Both the position numbers and the translations under genes were made by a program. Positions 9,541-16,793 of a stretch of DNA of 37,548 nucleotides are shown here, in pieces. Numbering within the stretch: the stretch's first letter is position 1; each line of letters starts with the position of its first letter. Origin of the DNA: an uncultured Desulfovibrio sp. (GTDB taxonomy: Bacteria; Desulfobacterota; Desulfovibrionia; Desulfovibrionales; Desulfovibrionaceae). The stretch is taken from the NCBI GenBank assembly GCA_900541395.1, contig UQJT01000023.1:1-37548 (forward strand). The letters run 5' to 3'. Below the pieces are notes generated by a model that did not search any database, was not told the DNA's origin, and was given only the letters and a program-made list of their open reading frames with translations.

Positions 9541-9549
9541 CAACTTGAT

Positions 9550-9599
9550 GCGGGGAAGGGGAGGGAACTTGTTGCAACAAGTTCCCTCCCCTTCCCCGC
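9550..9599. terminator. 50-bp perfect palindrome after the macroglobulin gene
   Basis: Positions 9550-9574 are the exact reverse complement of 9575-9599, so the dyad is perfect with no spacer; as RNA it folds to a very stable hairpin. It begins ten bases after the macroglobulin stop. The flanks lack a T-tract on either strand, so classic intrinsic termination is uncertain. It could instead protect the mRNA 3' end. Confidence 0.7.
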
Positions 9600-9630
9600 G
9601 CCCCATCCCCTTCCTCAAAAACTCTTAACT

Positions 9631-12219
9631 ATGGGTGAAAACCGGACATTGCAGGCAAAATCGTCCCGCTGCTCCCCGGCGCGGCAGCGGCGGGGAACGG
9701 CGTATGCCGGGTCAAGGGGCGGCTCGCCCCTTGCGGGGGGCGGAGCCCCCGCTCAGAATGATGACAAACCCCGCTCTGCGGAGTTTGCGCCGTCCAAGCC
9801 GCCAAGCGGCTTGACGGAAAGGCACGAAAATCGCTCGTTTAACGGCGCGGCAAAGCCGCGACCTACTCGCAATTTTCGGGCTGCTGACTTTATCAGCAGC
9901 CTGGACGGGGGCGGAGCCCCCGTTCTTAAACGATGCCTTTTTTTCTTCGCGTTGTTGGTATTGCTCGCGTTCCTGGGGCTGGCAGGGGCCGTCGGGCTGG
10001 CGCCCAAGCCGGACTTGTGGGGAGGGGCGGATTTTTCGCGGGTGGTGACGGATCGATCGGGCCGGGTTCTGCGGGTGACGCTGACCCGGGACGAAAAATA
10101 CCGCATCTTCACGCCGCTGGAGCGCATCCCGGCCGCCATGCGCGAAGCCGCCATACTTTATGAGGATCGGGCTTTCTACCGTCACCCCGGCGTCAATCCT
10201 CTGGCTCTGGTCCGGGCTGTGGCGGGCATGGCCGCGGGGGGGCGGCGCATGGGCGCTTCCACCATCACCATGCAACTGGTGCGCCTGCGGGACGGACTGG
10301 ACACCACCACCGTCCCCGGCAAGTTGCGCCAGATGTGGCGGGCGCTGGTGCTGGAGCGGCACTACGACAAGCGGGCCGTTCTGGAAGCTTACCTGAATCT
10401 TGCGCCCTACGGCGGCAACGTGGAGGGCGTGGGCGCGGCGGCCCGGGTCTGGTTTCGCAAAGACGCCGCCCTCCTCAGCCTGCCGGAAATCATGGCTCTG
10501 GTTCCGGTGCCCCAGCATCCGGCGGCCCGCAATCCGGCGGCCCGCCGGGGCAGGGCGTTGCCCGAGGCGCGCGAACGCCTGGCCGGATTGTGGCGGGAAA
10601 AATACCCCGAGGTCGGAAACCTGTTTGAAAGCGCGCCGCTGGCCGTGTCCGGCCCGGCCGATCTGCCCTTCGAGGCTCCCCACGCCGTGGCCGAAATTCT
10701 GGCCCGGCCGGACCTGCCCGAGGGCGAAATCGTCACCACCCTGGATTTGCCCACGCAGCGCGTGGTGGAACGCGCCCTGAAACGGGCCGTGGCCCGGGGC
10801 CGGGTGTGGGGCATGAACAACGCGGCGGCCTTGCTGGTGGACTGGCGCGACGGTTCCGTCCGCGCTCTGGCGGGGTCGGCGGATTTTTTCGACGCGGGCA
10901 TTCAGGGGCAGGTGGACGGCACGGCGGCACGGCGTTCGCCGGGGTCCACGCTCAAACCCTTTGTGTACGCCCTGGCTCTGGAACAGGGGCTGATTCATCC
11001 TTTGACCGTGCTGGCCGATACCCCCCGCGTCTTCCGGGGCTACGAGCCGGAAAACGCGGACGGCGAATTTCGCGGCCCGGTCAGCGCCCGCGAGGCGCTG
11101 CGGGCCAGCCGCAATATTCCGGCCGTGGCCCTGGCCGGGCGTCTGGCCCCGCCGGGTCTGTACGGTTTTTTGACCGGAGCGGGCGTGGACTTTCCCGAAT
11201 CCGCCGAGCATTACGGCCTGGCCCTGGTTCTGGGCGGAGCCGAACTTTCCATGCGCGAACTGGCGGGCCTGTACACCGCCTTGCCGGGGCGGGGCATGGC
11301 GCGGCAGCCGGTGTTGTTGCCGCGGGAACGGAACCGGGCCCGGCGCGTGCTGTCGCCCGAGGCGGCTTACGTAACCCTGGACATGCTGCGCGCGCCCTCT
11401 CCCTCGGGGCCCACGCCCTTCACGGCCTGCTGGAAAACGGGCACCTCCAACGGCCGCCGCGACGCCTGGACCGTCGGCGTGATAGGCCCCTACGTGCTGG
11501 CGGTATGGGTGGGCAACTTCGACGGCGCGGCCAACCCCGGCTTTACGGGCGCGGGCGCGGCGGCCCCGCTCTTTTTCGACATCGCCCGCGCCCTGGCCGC
11601 CCGCGAAGCTCTGCCCGATCCGCTGCGGAACCGGGAAGGGCTCAATCTGGTCCGCATCCCGGTGTGCGCGGCCACCGGCGACCTGAACACCGTCCTGTGC
11701 CCCGAGGCCGGGGGCCGGGCCGAAACCTGGTTCATCCCCGGCGTGTCGCCCATCGCGGATTCGGGCATCCTGCGGGAAATTTTGGTGGACCGTGAAACGG
11801 GCCTGCGCCAGTGCCGGGATATCGAGGGCCGCACCGAGCGGATGGTGTGGGAGTTCTGGCCCGCCGATCTGCGCCGCCTGTTTCGTCAGGCCGGGATCAA
11901 CAAGCCGCCCGCGCCCCCCTTTGCGCCGGAATGCCTGGACGGCGGTCCGCCGCCGGGGCGGCCGCCCGTCATCACCTCGCCCCGGCCCGGCGTGGTCTAC
12001 AGCCGCAGTCTGACCCGGCCCGGCCCCATTCCGCTGCTGGCCGATACCGAGGCCGACGCGGACGGGGTGTTCTGGTTTGCGGGCACCCGTTTTCTGGGCC
12101 GGAGCGGGCCGGATGAACCCCTGCTGTGGGACCCCGCGCCCGGCATCACCGAACTGCGGGCCGTGGACGACCTGGGCCGGGCGACCAGCCTGCGCGTGAA
12201 CGTGGAAACGGTGCCGTAA
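9631..12219 (+). CDS. pbpC: Penicillin-binding protein 1C (glycosyltransferase/transpeptidase)
   Basis: A bifunctional inner-membrane peptidoglycan synthase paired with the macroglobulin gene. Numbered from 9631, a membrane segment lies at about 103-121. It is followed by a GT51 domain (EDRAFYRHPGVNP, GASTITMQLVR, LNLAPYGGNVEGVG) and a transpeptidase domain. The latter has SxxK (STLK, Ser codon 10945-10947), SRN and KTGTSNG. The C-terminal domain of the PbpC family ends the protein. The start is unreliable: 9631 is the only in-frame ATG before the membrane segment, has no ribosome-binding site, and the first ~100 residues are translated intergenic repeat. An ATG at 9933 would give a normal N-terminus but is out of frame because of a run of seven T. 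Function is certain; the 5' end is not. Confidence 0.9.
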   Translation: MGENRTLQAKSSRCSPARQRRGTAYAGSRGGSPLAGGGAPAQNDDKPRSAEFAPSKPPSGLTERHENRSFNGAAKPRPTRNFRAADFISSLDGGGAPVLKRCLFFFALLVLLAFLGLAGAVGLAPKPDLWGGADFSRVVTDRSGRVLRVTLTRDEKYRIFTPLERIPAAMREAAILYEDRAFYRHPGVNPLALVRAVAGMAAGGRRMGASTITMQLVRLRDGLDTTTVPGKLRQMWRALVLERHYDKRAVLEAYLNLAPYGGNVEGVGAAARVWFRKDAALLSLPEIMALVPVPQHPAARNPAARRGRALPEARERLAGLWREKYPEVGNLFESAPLAVSGPADLPFEAPHAVAEILARPDLPEGEIVTTLDLPTQRVVERALKRAVARGRVWGMNNAAALLVDWRDGSVRALAGSADFFDAGIQGQVDGTAARRSPGSTLKPFVYALALEQGLIHPLTVLADTPRVFRGYEPENADGEFRGPVSAREALRASRNIPAVALAGRLAPPGLYGFLTGAGVDFPESAEHYGLALVLGGAELSMRELAGLYTALPGRGMARQPVLLPRERNRARRVLSPEAAYVTLDMLRAPSPSGPTPFTACWKTGTSNGRRDAWTVGVIGPYVLAVWVGNFDGAANPGFTGAGAAAPLFFDIARALAAREALPDPLRNREGLNLVRIPVCAATGDLNTVLCPEAGGRAETWFIPGVSPIADSGILREILVDRETGLRQCRDIEGRTERMVWEFWPADLRRLFRQAGINKPPAPPFAPECLDGGPPPGRPPVITSPRPGVVYSRSLTRPGPIPLLADTEADADGVFWFAGTRFLGRSGPDEPLLWDPAPGITELRAVDDLGRATSLRVNVETVP
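9713..9752. other. Two hairpins preceding the 152-bp repeat
   Basis: Arms 9713-9721 and 9725-9733 form a perfect 9-bp stem with a 3-nt loop. It is followed by a GC-rich hairpin at 9733-9752 with a GGA apical loop. They sit directly upstream of repeat copy A. Copy B also has a GC hairpin at this place, with different sequence. Confidence 0.6.
9753..9904 (+). repeat. 152-bp multi-hairpin dispersed repeat, copy A
   Basis: This sequence is identical to 15068-15219 at 150 of 152 positions by eye. It can fold into successive hairpins: a 12-bp stem with one bulged base, a 6-bp stem with loop AAA, and a 9-bp stem with loop CTTTA. One of the two differences falls exactly on the bulge. An open frame runs through it on both strands, but I regard both as spurious. 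It ends about 30 bp before the out-of-frame ATG of pbpC. Confidence 0.92.
9906..9925 (+). terminator. Terminator-like hairpin closing repeat copy A
   Basis: Stem 9906-9912/9916-9922 is 7 bp of G/C with loop GGA, followed by TTCTT. Copy B ends in a hairpin of different sequence but with the same GGA loop. The poor T-run makes termination uncertain here, and it lies just upstream of pbpC. Confidence 0.5.
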
Positions 12220-12247
12220 GCACCGGAGGCTTATGCATCCTTTGTCG

Positions 12248-12301
12248 ACGCCGTTAAAAGCGGCGTTGGAAGTCATTTCATACGAATTATGAAATGACTT
12301 C
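12248..12301. terminator. Hairpins between convergent pbpC and the kinase gene
   Basis: Arms 12248-12253 and 12261-12266 form a 6-bp stem. Arms 12269-12282 and 12288-12301 form a perfect 14-bp stem with a 5-nt loop. The second is AT-rich, standing out from its surroundings. It is placed to act as a terminator for pbpC. Confidence 0.6.
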
Positions 12302-12434
12302 TAATCCGTAGGAAATGAGTTCCGGAGAGGCTTAAGGGGGGCCCAGGTCCGGGCCTTCGGACGGGAAAAAGCGCCATAAAGAGCGGCGAAAAGAACGATG
12401 GCCCGGGCCGGAAGCAAAGTGGGCGATGCGGCAA

Positions 12435-12995
12435 CTACAGCGCGCGCAGTCGAGCCAGGATGGACGCGGCGCACTGGGCGGGATCGAGGGCGGCGGAATC
12501 CACGGAAAAGGTCGCATAGCGGCGGTACAGGGCCTCGCGCTCGCGGAACAGGTCGGCCACGCTTTGGCCCGGCGCGATGGCCAAGCCCCGGTTGGGGTTG
12601 CGGGCGATGCGCTCTTCCACCACGGGCAGGGGCGCGTTCAGGTGCACGATGGGGCCCAGAGCGGCCAGATGTCGCATGGCGGCCTCGCGGTACACCACGC
12701 TGCCGCCCGGGGCCAGCACGCAGCGATTCAGGCGCAAGCCGCCGATGACCTCGGCTTCGATGTCCAGAAAGGTTTCCTTGTCCACGGCTTCGGTGACGGT
12801 CTGGAGGGGGACGCCGTAGACCGCCTCGATGATGTGGTCGCCGTCCGCGAAGGCCCAGTCCAGGCGGCGGGCCAGAACCTTGCCCACGGTGCTCTTGCCC
12901 GCGCCCGCCATGCCGATGAGCGAGATGCAGAAGCCCTCGGGCAGGTTGGGAAACATCTGTTGCGTATCGGGCTCGACGGAGCGGAAAGCGGGCAT
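12435..12995 (-). CDS. Shikimate-kinase-like P-loop small-molecule kinase
   Basis: The 186-aa protein has the shikimate-kinase fold: Walker A GMAGAGKST (residues 28-36), the ADGDHIIE acid motif after the first P-loop helix, a PGGSVVYRE loop and the C-terminal EALYRRYA segment. By homology it would phosphorylate shikimate at O3. However, the shikimate-binding motif normally read as GFRxxE is TFLDIE here, with Leu77 in place of the substrate-binding Arg, and the usual GGG is PGG. A related substrate such as homoserine is therefore possible. ATG 12995 is chosen; ATG 12956 (MFPNLPEGF) is an alternative. It is a lone gene without an evident operon partner. Confidence 0.8.
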   Translation of the reverse strand: MPAFRSVEPDTQQMFPNLPEGFCISLIGMAGAGKSTVGKVLARRLDWAFADGDHIIEAVYGVPLQTVTEAVDKETFLDIEAEVIGGLRLNRCVLAPGGSVVYREAAMRHLAALGPIVHLNAPLPVVEERIARNPNRGLAIAPGQSVADLFREREALYRRYATFSVDSAALDPAQCAASILARLRAL

Positions 12996-13135
12996 GGTTC
13001 GACCCCCGGATGGAAAACGACGCCCGGGCGACGCCGGTCGCCCTCCCGAAGGGAGCGCGCCGCCGCCGCGCGAGTAACAGCGTGACACGACACTAAACCG
13101 GCTCGGCGCTTCCGGCAAGACAGCCCTTGCCCCTT

Positions 13136-13226
13136 AGAGCATGTTGCTTTTGAAATTGCCCGATTTCGAAAGCGCCGCCGCCGTCATTTCGCCTGAAAAG
13201 CGTGGGCTTTCAGGCTGGCGCGGGCG
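13136..13226 (+). repeat. AGAGC-family dispersed repeat (half element)
   Basis: About 80% identical by eye to the reverse complement of 16643-16731, including AGAGCAT, TTGCTTTTGAAATTG and GCCGTCATTTCGC. It folds into two hairpins, one using CCTGAAA and TTTCAGG. It stops close to the ppa stop codon, so the other half of the element appears to be missing. Confidence 0.8.
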
Positions 13227-13240
13227 GAGATGACGCCCCC

Positions 13241-13771
13241 TCAGCGGCAGAATTTTTCCACATAGCGGTCCAGGCAGTCCTGAATGACCTGTTTGGCGGC
13301 GTCGGCGTTCTGCACGTAGTCGATGGCCGTCTTTTTGCCTTCCAGTTCCTTATAGACGGAAAAGAAGTGGGTCATTTCGTCGAAAATGTGCTTGGGCAGT
13401 TCGGAAATATCCCGGTACTGGTTGTACGTGGGGTCGCTGAAGGGCAGAGCGATGATTTTTTCGTCCTTGTCGCCGCCGTCTTCCATGCCGATGACTCCGA
13501 TGGGGAAGCAACGCACCAGGCTGCGCGGCAGGAGCAGTTCCGAACACAGGACCAACACGTCCAGAGGGTCGTTGTCCAGGGCGTAGGTGCGGGGGATAAG
13601 CCCGTAGCTGGCCGGGTAGTGGGTCGACGTATACAGCACCCGGTCCATGATCAGCAGACCCGTTTCCTTGTCCAGTTCGTATTTGACCTTGCCGCCCTTG
13701 GGGATTTCGATAACCGCGCAAAAGTCGTGGGGGCGGATGCGTTCGGGCGAAATTTCGTGCCAGATGTTCAT
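13241..13771 (-). CDS. ppa: Inorganic pyrophosphatase (family I)
   Basis: This cytoplasmic enzyme hydrolyses pyrophosphate to two phosphates and so drives biosynthetic reactions forward. In sulfate reducers it also pulls sulfate activation by ATP sulfurylase. The 176-aa length fits the family. The signature DNDPLDVLV carries metal-binding aspartates. EIPKGGKVKYELDKETG and the HYPASYGLIPRTYALD segment are typical of soluble class-I enzymes. It is a single gene with its own probable promoter. Confidence 0.97.
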   Translation of the reverse strand: MNIWHEISPERIRPHDFCAVIEIPKGGKVKYELDKETGLLIMDRVLYTSTHYPASYGLIPRTYALDNDPLDVLVLCSELLLPRSLVRCFPIGVIGMEDGGDKDEKIIALPFSDPTYNQYRDISELPKHIFDEMTHFFSVYKELEGKKTAIDYVQNADAAKQVIQDCLDRYVEKFCR

Positions 13772-13813
13772 AGTAGGGAAGACTCCGTCAGTCGTGGAAA
13801 GTTCGGAGAAAGC

Positions 13814-13842
13814 AGGATAGGTCGGAAAGGCCGCGAGGGCAA
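13814..13842 (-). promoter_or_regulatory. Probable promoter of ppa
   Basis: On the minus strand TTGCCC (13837-13842) and TATCCT (13814-13819) are spaced by 17 bp, giving a leader of about 35-40 nt before the ppa ATG. Each box matches the consensus at four of six positions. Confidence 0.45.
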
Positions 13843-13899
13843 GCGGAAGGCCGCCCCGCGACGCGGCGTCCGCACGGAAAGGGGCTTGAAAGAAACGCC

Positions 13900-13931
13900 A
13901 AAAGGCAGGCCGGGATAAATCCCGACCTGCC
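13900..13931 (-). terminator. Intrinsic terminator of rplM-rpsI
   Basis: Stem GGCAGG-CGGGA (13904-13915) pairs with TCCCG-CCTGCC (13920-13931) with one mismatch and a 4-nt loop. On the minus strand it is followed by TTTTGGCGTTTC. It lies 25 bp after the rpsI stop. Confidence 0.8.
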
Positions 13932-13955
13932 GAGCGGACCGGAGAGGGGCGCGTT

Positions 13956-14348
13956 TTAGCGCTTGGAGTACTGGTACCGGGCGCGGGCGGCGGCCAGACC
14001 GTACTTTTTGCGTTCTTTCTTACGCGCGTCGCGCGTGAGGAAACCGGCGCGCTTCAGCGCGGGGCGCAACGCGGGGTCGGCCGCCAGCAACGCGCGGGAA
14101 ATGCCGTGACGCACCGCCTCGGCCTGGCCGGTCACGCCGCCGCCGGACACGTTGACCTTGACGTCGTAACGGTCGAGCAGCTTGGTGAGCACCAGGGGCT
14201 GGCGGATGATCATCTGGAGGGTCTTGCGCGGAAAATACTGTTCCACGGGGCGACCGTTGATTTCAATATTGCCCGAGCCGGCATACAGACGGGTGCGGGC
14301 GGTGGCCGTTTTGCGGCGGCCGGTGCCGTAGTCGAACGTGGTGGACAT
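13956..14348 (-). CDS. rpsI: 30S ribosomal protein S9
   Basis: The 130-aa S9 protein binds 16S rRNA in the head of the small subunit; its C-terminal tail reaches the P-site tRNA. The sequence shows [15 protein letters not shown] at the N-terminus, the [19 protein letters not shown] core and the conserved basic tail ending QYSKR. The start at 14348 lies 11 bp after rplM, the usual L13-S9 pair. A longer frame through rplM is a reading-frame artefact. Confidence 0.98.
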   Translation of the reverse strand: MSTTFDYGTGRRKTATARTRLYAGSGNIEINGRPVEQYFPRKTLQMIIRQPLVLTKLLDRYDVKVNVSGGGVTGQAEAVRHGISRALLAADPALRPALKRAGFLTRDARKKERKKYGLAAARARYQYSKR

Positions 14349-14359
14349 GGGTCGCGCTC

Positions 14360-14794
14360 CTAATTCTGAAAGGTCAGCGGCTGGGGAGCCTGGGCGGCGT
14401 GGGGATGCTCGGCCCCGGCGTAAATCTTCAACTTTTTGAGCATGGCGCGGCCCAGGCGATTCTTGGGCAGCATGCCGCGCACGGCGTGGCGCAACACTTC
14501 CTCGGGCTTGGCGGCCAGTTGCTTTTCCAGGGTGATTTCCTTGAGGCCGCCCACCCAACCGGAGTGGCTGTAATACTTTTTCTTCTGGAGCTTGCCGCCG
14601 GTCACGCGGATTTTGTCGCAGTTGACCACCACGATAAAGTCGCCGTTGTCCATGTGCGGGGCGAACTCGGGCTTGTGCTTGCCGCGCAGGCGGTGGGCGA
14701 TCTGGGAGGCGAGGCGGCCGAGAATCTGGCTGTCCGCGTCCACCAGGTACCACTGGCGATCTATGGTTTCCGGGGTCGGAGTGAAGGTTTTCAT
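14360..14794 (-). CDS. rplM: 50S ribosomal protein L13
   Basis: The 144-aa L13 is an early assembly protein of the large subunit. Conserved features are [18 protein letters not shown] near the N-terminus, [26 protein letters not shown] and [12 protein letters not shown]. An AGGAGA ribosome-binding site precedes the ATG. It is first in the rplM-rpsI operon, with a clear promoter upstream and a terminator after rpsI. Confidence 0.98.
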   Translation of the reverse strand: MKTFTPTPETIDRQWYLVDADSQILGRLASQIAHRLRGKHKPEFAPHMDNGDFIVVVNCDKIRVTGGKLQKKKYYSHSGWVGGLKEITLEKQLAAKPEEVLRHAVRGMLPKNRLGRAMLKKLKIYAGAEHPHAAQAPQPLTFQN

Positions 14795-14831
14795 GAGCTA
14801 TCTCCTGTCTCGCTCTATGGCAAAGACCGAA

Positions 14832-14860
14832 TGAATAGGCCGTTATCAGACCGGTGTCAA
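14832..14860 (-). promoter_or_regulatory. Sigma70-type promoter of rplM-rpsI
   Basis: A perfect TTGACA -35 (14855-14860, minus strand) is 17 bp from TATTCA (14832-14837), giving a leader of about 30 nt before the rplM ATG. Confidence 0.65.
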
Positions 14861-14940
14861 CAAAAAAACGCCGCAACGCCGCCCGGGGGGGCCGCGTCGG
14901 CATGGCGGACGTCCGGGCGGAGGTGTAACGGGGCCGTCCG

Positions 14941-15067
14941 GGCTTGCCAGGGGGGTGGAATCAGTTTAATTGCCATAAGCGTATCGCTTAATCAAGCCTG
15001 GAAAAAGCGTTTCGCCAAGCGCCGGCGTCGGTCGAAGCCTGCCTTTCGCCCGTGTGGCGCGCGGGCG
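14941..15067 (+). repeat. Repeat mosaic upstream of pgk
   Basis: A nested hairpin (14941-14946 with 14993-14998, and 14976-14981 with 14985-14990) is followed by a CCTGGAAAAA...CCAAGCG module at 14997-15021, similar to 16655-16678. Next comes a 22-bp block (15029-15050) that matches 32207-32228 at 21 positions. A GC hairpin (CGCCCG/CGGGCG, near 15048-15068) then leads directly into the 152-bp repeat. I see no gene in this stretch. Confidence 0.65.
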
Positions 15068-15219
15068 TCAGAATGATGACAAACCCCGCTCTGCGGAGTT
15101 TGCGCCGTCTAAGCCGCCAAGCGGCTTGACGGAAAGGCACGAAAATCGCTCGCTTAACGGCGCGGCAAAGCCGCGACCTACTCGCAATTTTCGGGCTGCT
15201 GACTTTATCAGCAGCCTGG
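15068..15219 (+). repeat. 152-bp multi-hairpin dispersed repeat, copy B
   Basis: Second copy of the element at 9753-9904, in the same orientation and also upstream of a plus-strand gene. Hairpins are at 15105-15132 (5 + 7 bp with a bulged base, loop CAA), 15161-15175 (loop AAA) and 15194-15216 (9 bp, loop CTTTA). It runs straight into an intrinsic terminator. It could be a short structured RNA, a miniature mobile element, or both. Confidence 0.92.
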
Positions 15220-15244
15220 CCGCACTGGAAGTGCGGCTCTTTTT
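15219..15244 (+). terminator. Intrinsic terminator closing repeat copy B
   Basis: Stem GCCGCACT (15219-15226) pairs with AGTGCGGC (15230-15237), loop GGA, followed by CTTTTT-like sequence (T-run 15240-15244). It lies about 75 bp upstream of the pgk ATG. It would end any transcript of the repeat, so pgk needs its own start site downstream; a CATAAA -10-like box at 15260-15265 is only weak evidence. Confidence 0.75.
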
Positions 15245-15318
15245 AACAGGGAAAAATGGCATAAAACGGGGGGGCGGACGCCGGAGCGCGTCGCGCCCTT
15301 CGATATAAGGAGTTCGGG

Positions 15319-16497
15319 ATGAAAGTACTGACCATGGACGACGTGGACCTGCGCGGCAAGCGGGTGGTCATGCGTTTGGATCTCAACGTGCCCATGAAAA
15401 ACGGCGTCATCACCAGCGACAAGCGTGTCCGCGCCGTGCTGCCCACCATCCGCAAAGCGCTCGACGCCGGGGCCGCCGTGATCCTGCTCTCCCATCTGGG
15501 CCGTCCCGTCGAGGGCGAGTTCGACCCGGCCTTCTCCCTGCGGCCCGTGGCCGAACACCTGGGGAAGCTCCTGGGCCGTTCCGTGGCCTTCTGCGCGGAA
15601 CCCCTGGCCGGGGTGGACGTGAAGCCCGGCGACGTGGCGCTGTGCGAGAACGTACGTTTCCTCAAGGGAGAAAAGAAGAACGACGAGACCCTGGCCGCCA
15701 AACTGGCCGCCCTGGGCGACGTGTACGTCATGGACGCCTTCGGTGCGGCCCACCGCGCCCACGCCTCCACCGAAGGAGCGGTGCGCAAGGCCGGGGTAGC
15801 CGTGGCCGGTCCCCTCATGCTGGCCGAGATGGAGGCCGCGGAAAAGCTGCTGGACCGCCCGGCGCGGCCGTTGTGCGCCATCATCGGCGGCTCCAAGGTG
15901 TCCACCAAGCTCACCGTGTTGGAAAACCTGTTGAACAAGGTGGATTGCCTCATTGTGGGCGGCGGCATCGCCAATACCTTCCTGGCCGCCGCCGGTTATC
16001 CCATGGGCGCGTCCCTGGTGGAAAAGGATCTGGAGCCCGAAGCCCGCCGCCTTATGGACCTGGCCCAGGAACGCAACGCGGATCTGCCCCTGCCCCTGGA
16101 CCTCATGGTGGCCCCCGACCTCCGGCATCCGGAACAGGCCGAACTGCGCGCTCTGGCCGACATGCGCGAAAAAGACGCCGCCCTGGACGTGGGGCCGGAA
16201 AGCGTCAAACATTATACGCCGTACCTGAACGGAGCCGCCACCATAGTCTGGAACGGCCCGGTGGGCGCGTTCGAAACCCCGCCTTTCGACCAGGCCAGTC
16301 GCGCCATAGCCGATATCCTGGCCGAGTCCCCGGCGTACACCGTGGTCTGCGGCGGCGATACCGTGGCCGCCGTCGAAGCCTTCGGCCTGGCCGACAGGAT
16401 GGATTACCTGTCCACCGGCGGCGGGGCCTTTCTGGAAGTGCTGGAAGGAAAAAAACTGCCCGCCGTGGCGGCGCTGGAGGACCGGACGCGGTCCTGA
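15319..16497 (+). CDS. pgk: Phosphoglycerate kinase
   Basis: PGK transfers phosphate between 1,3-bisphosphoglycerate and ADP in cytoplasmic glycolysis and gluconeogenesis. The 392-aa product is normal in length. Motifs in order: RLDLNVP (substrate-binding N-domain), SHLGRP, RAHASTEGA, IIGGSKVSTK, the FDxA-equivalent PFDQASRAIADILAE after WNGPVGAFE, and the nucleotide-binding CGGDTVAAVE and STGGGAFLEVLEGKKLP at the C-terminus. An AAGGAG site six bases before the ATG fixes the start. It is single-gene and convergent with the downstream amino-acid-binding protein. Confidence 0.98.
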   Translation: MKVLTMDDVDLRGKRVVMRLDLNVPMKNGVITSDKRVRAVLPTIRKALDAGAAVILLSHLGRPVEGEFDPAFSLRPVAEHLGKLLGRSVAFCAEPLAGVDVKPGDVALCENVRFLKGEKKNDETLAAKLAALGDVYVMDAFGAAHRAHASTEGAVRKAGVAVAGPLMLAEMEAAEKLLDRPARPLCAIIGGSKVSTKLTVLENLLNKVDCLIVGGGIANTFLAAAGYPMGASLVEKDLEPEARRLMDLAQERNADLPLPLDLMVAPDLRHPEQAELRALADMREKDAALDVGPESVKHYTPYLNGAATIVWNGPVGAFETPPFDQASRAIADILAESPAYTVVCGGDTVAAVEAFGLADRMDYLSTGGGAFLEVLEGKKLPAVAALEDRTRS

Positions 16498-16590
16498 CCC
16501 GGGGCGAACGTGTAGCTCGCCCGACTTGCGACGATGCGACGGCGCCACCGAACTCATAGGCTCCGTGGGGGCTGGATGTCGGTTTTGCTT

Positions 16591-16731
16591 AGAGCGGTTT
16601 GCTGTTGAAAACGGCAAGCGCTCCGGCGGCTGCGGGAGCGGACGCCCGCGTCGGCCTGAAAAACACGTTTTCCAAGCGAAATGACGGCAGCGCGCTTGTG
16701 AAATTGGACAATTTCAAAAGCAAAATGCTCT
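16591..16731. repeat. 141-bp MITE-like AGAGC element with terminal inverted repeats
   Basis: The ends 16591-16611 and 16711-16731 are imperfect 21-bp inverted repeats (17 of 21 paired by eye), both starting AGAGC outward-in. No frame inside encodes a protein. The right 89 bp are shared with 13136-13226 in opposite orientation. I see no clear target-site duplication. It occupies most of the gap after pgk. Confidence 0.75.
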
Positions 16732-16737
16732 GAGACA

Positions 16738-16774
16738 CCAAACGGGCGGCCGTCATGGACGGCCGCCCGTTTGG
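16738..16774. terminator. Bidirectional 17-bp hairpin between convergent genes
   Basis: Positions 16738-16754 pair perfectly with 16758-16774 around the loop ATG. It lies 20 bp past the stop of the minus-strand binding protein and downstream of pgk. The A/T bases at the base of the stem make a modest T-tract possible in either direction. Confidence 0.75.
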
Positions 16775-16793
16775 CATCACCTGAAAATATGAT

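Noticed and set aside
9712..12276. An 854-codon open frame antisense to pbpC
   Set aside because: The sense frame has all the catalytic motifs of a penicillin-binding protein; the antisense one has none and is a GC artefact.
13956..14903. A single fused frame covering rpsI and part of rplM
   Set aside because: Two separate, complete ribosomal protein genes are present in different frames; the long frame crosses rplM out of frame.
15054..15308. Small ORFs on both strands across the 152-bp repeat, including the same frame fused to pbpC at 9753-9904
   Set aside because: The frames recur only because the DNA repeat recurs. The sequence is better explained as hairpins, and no ribosome-binding site is present.
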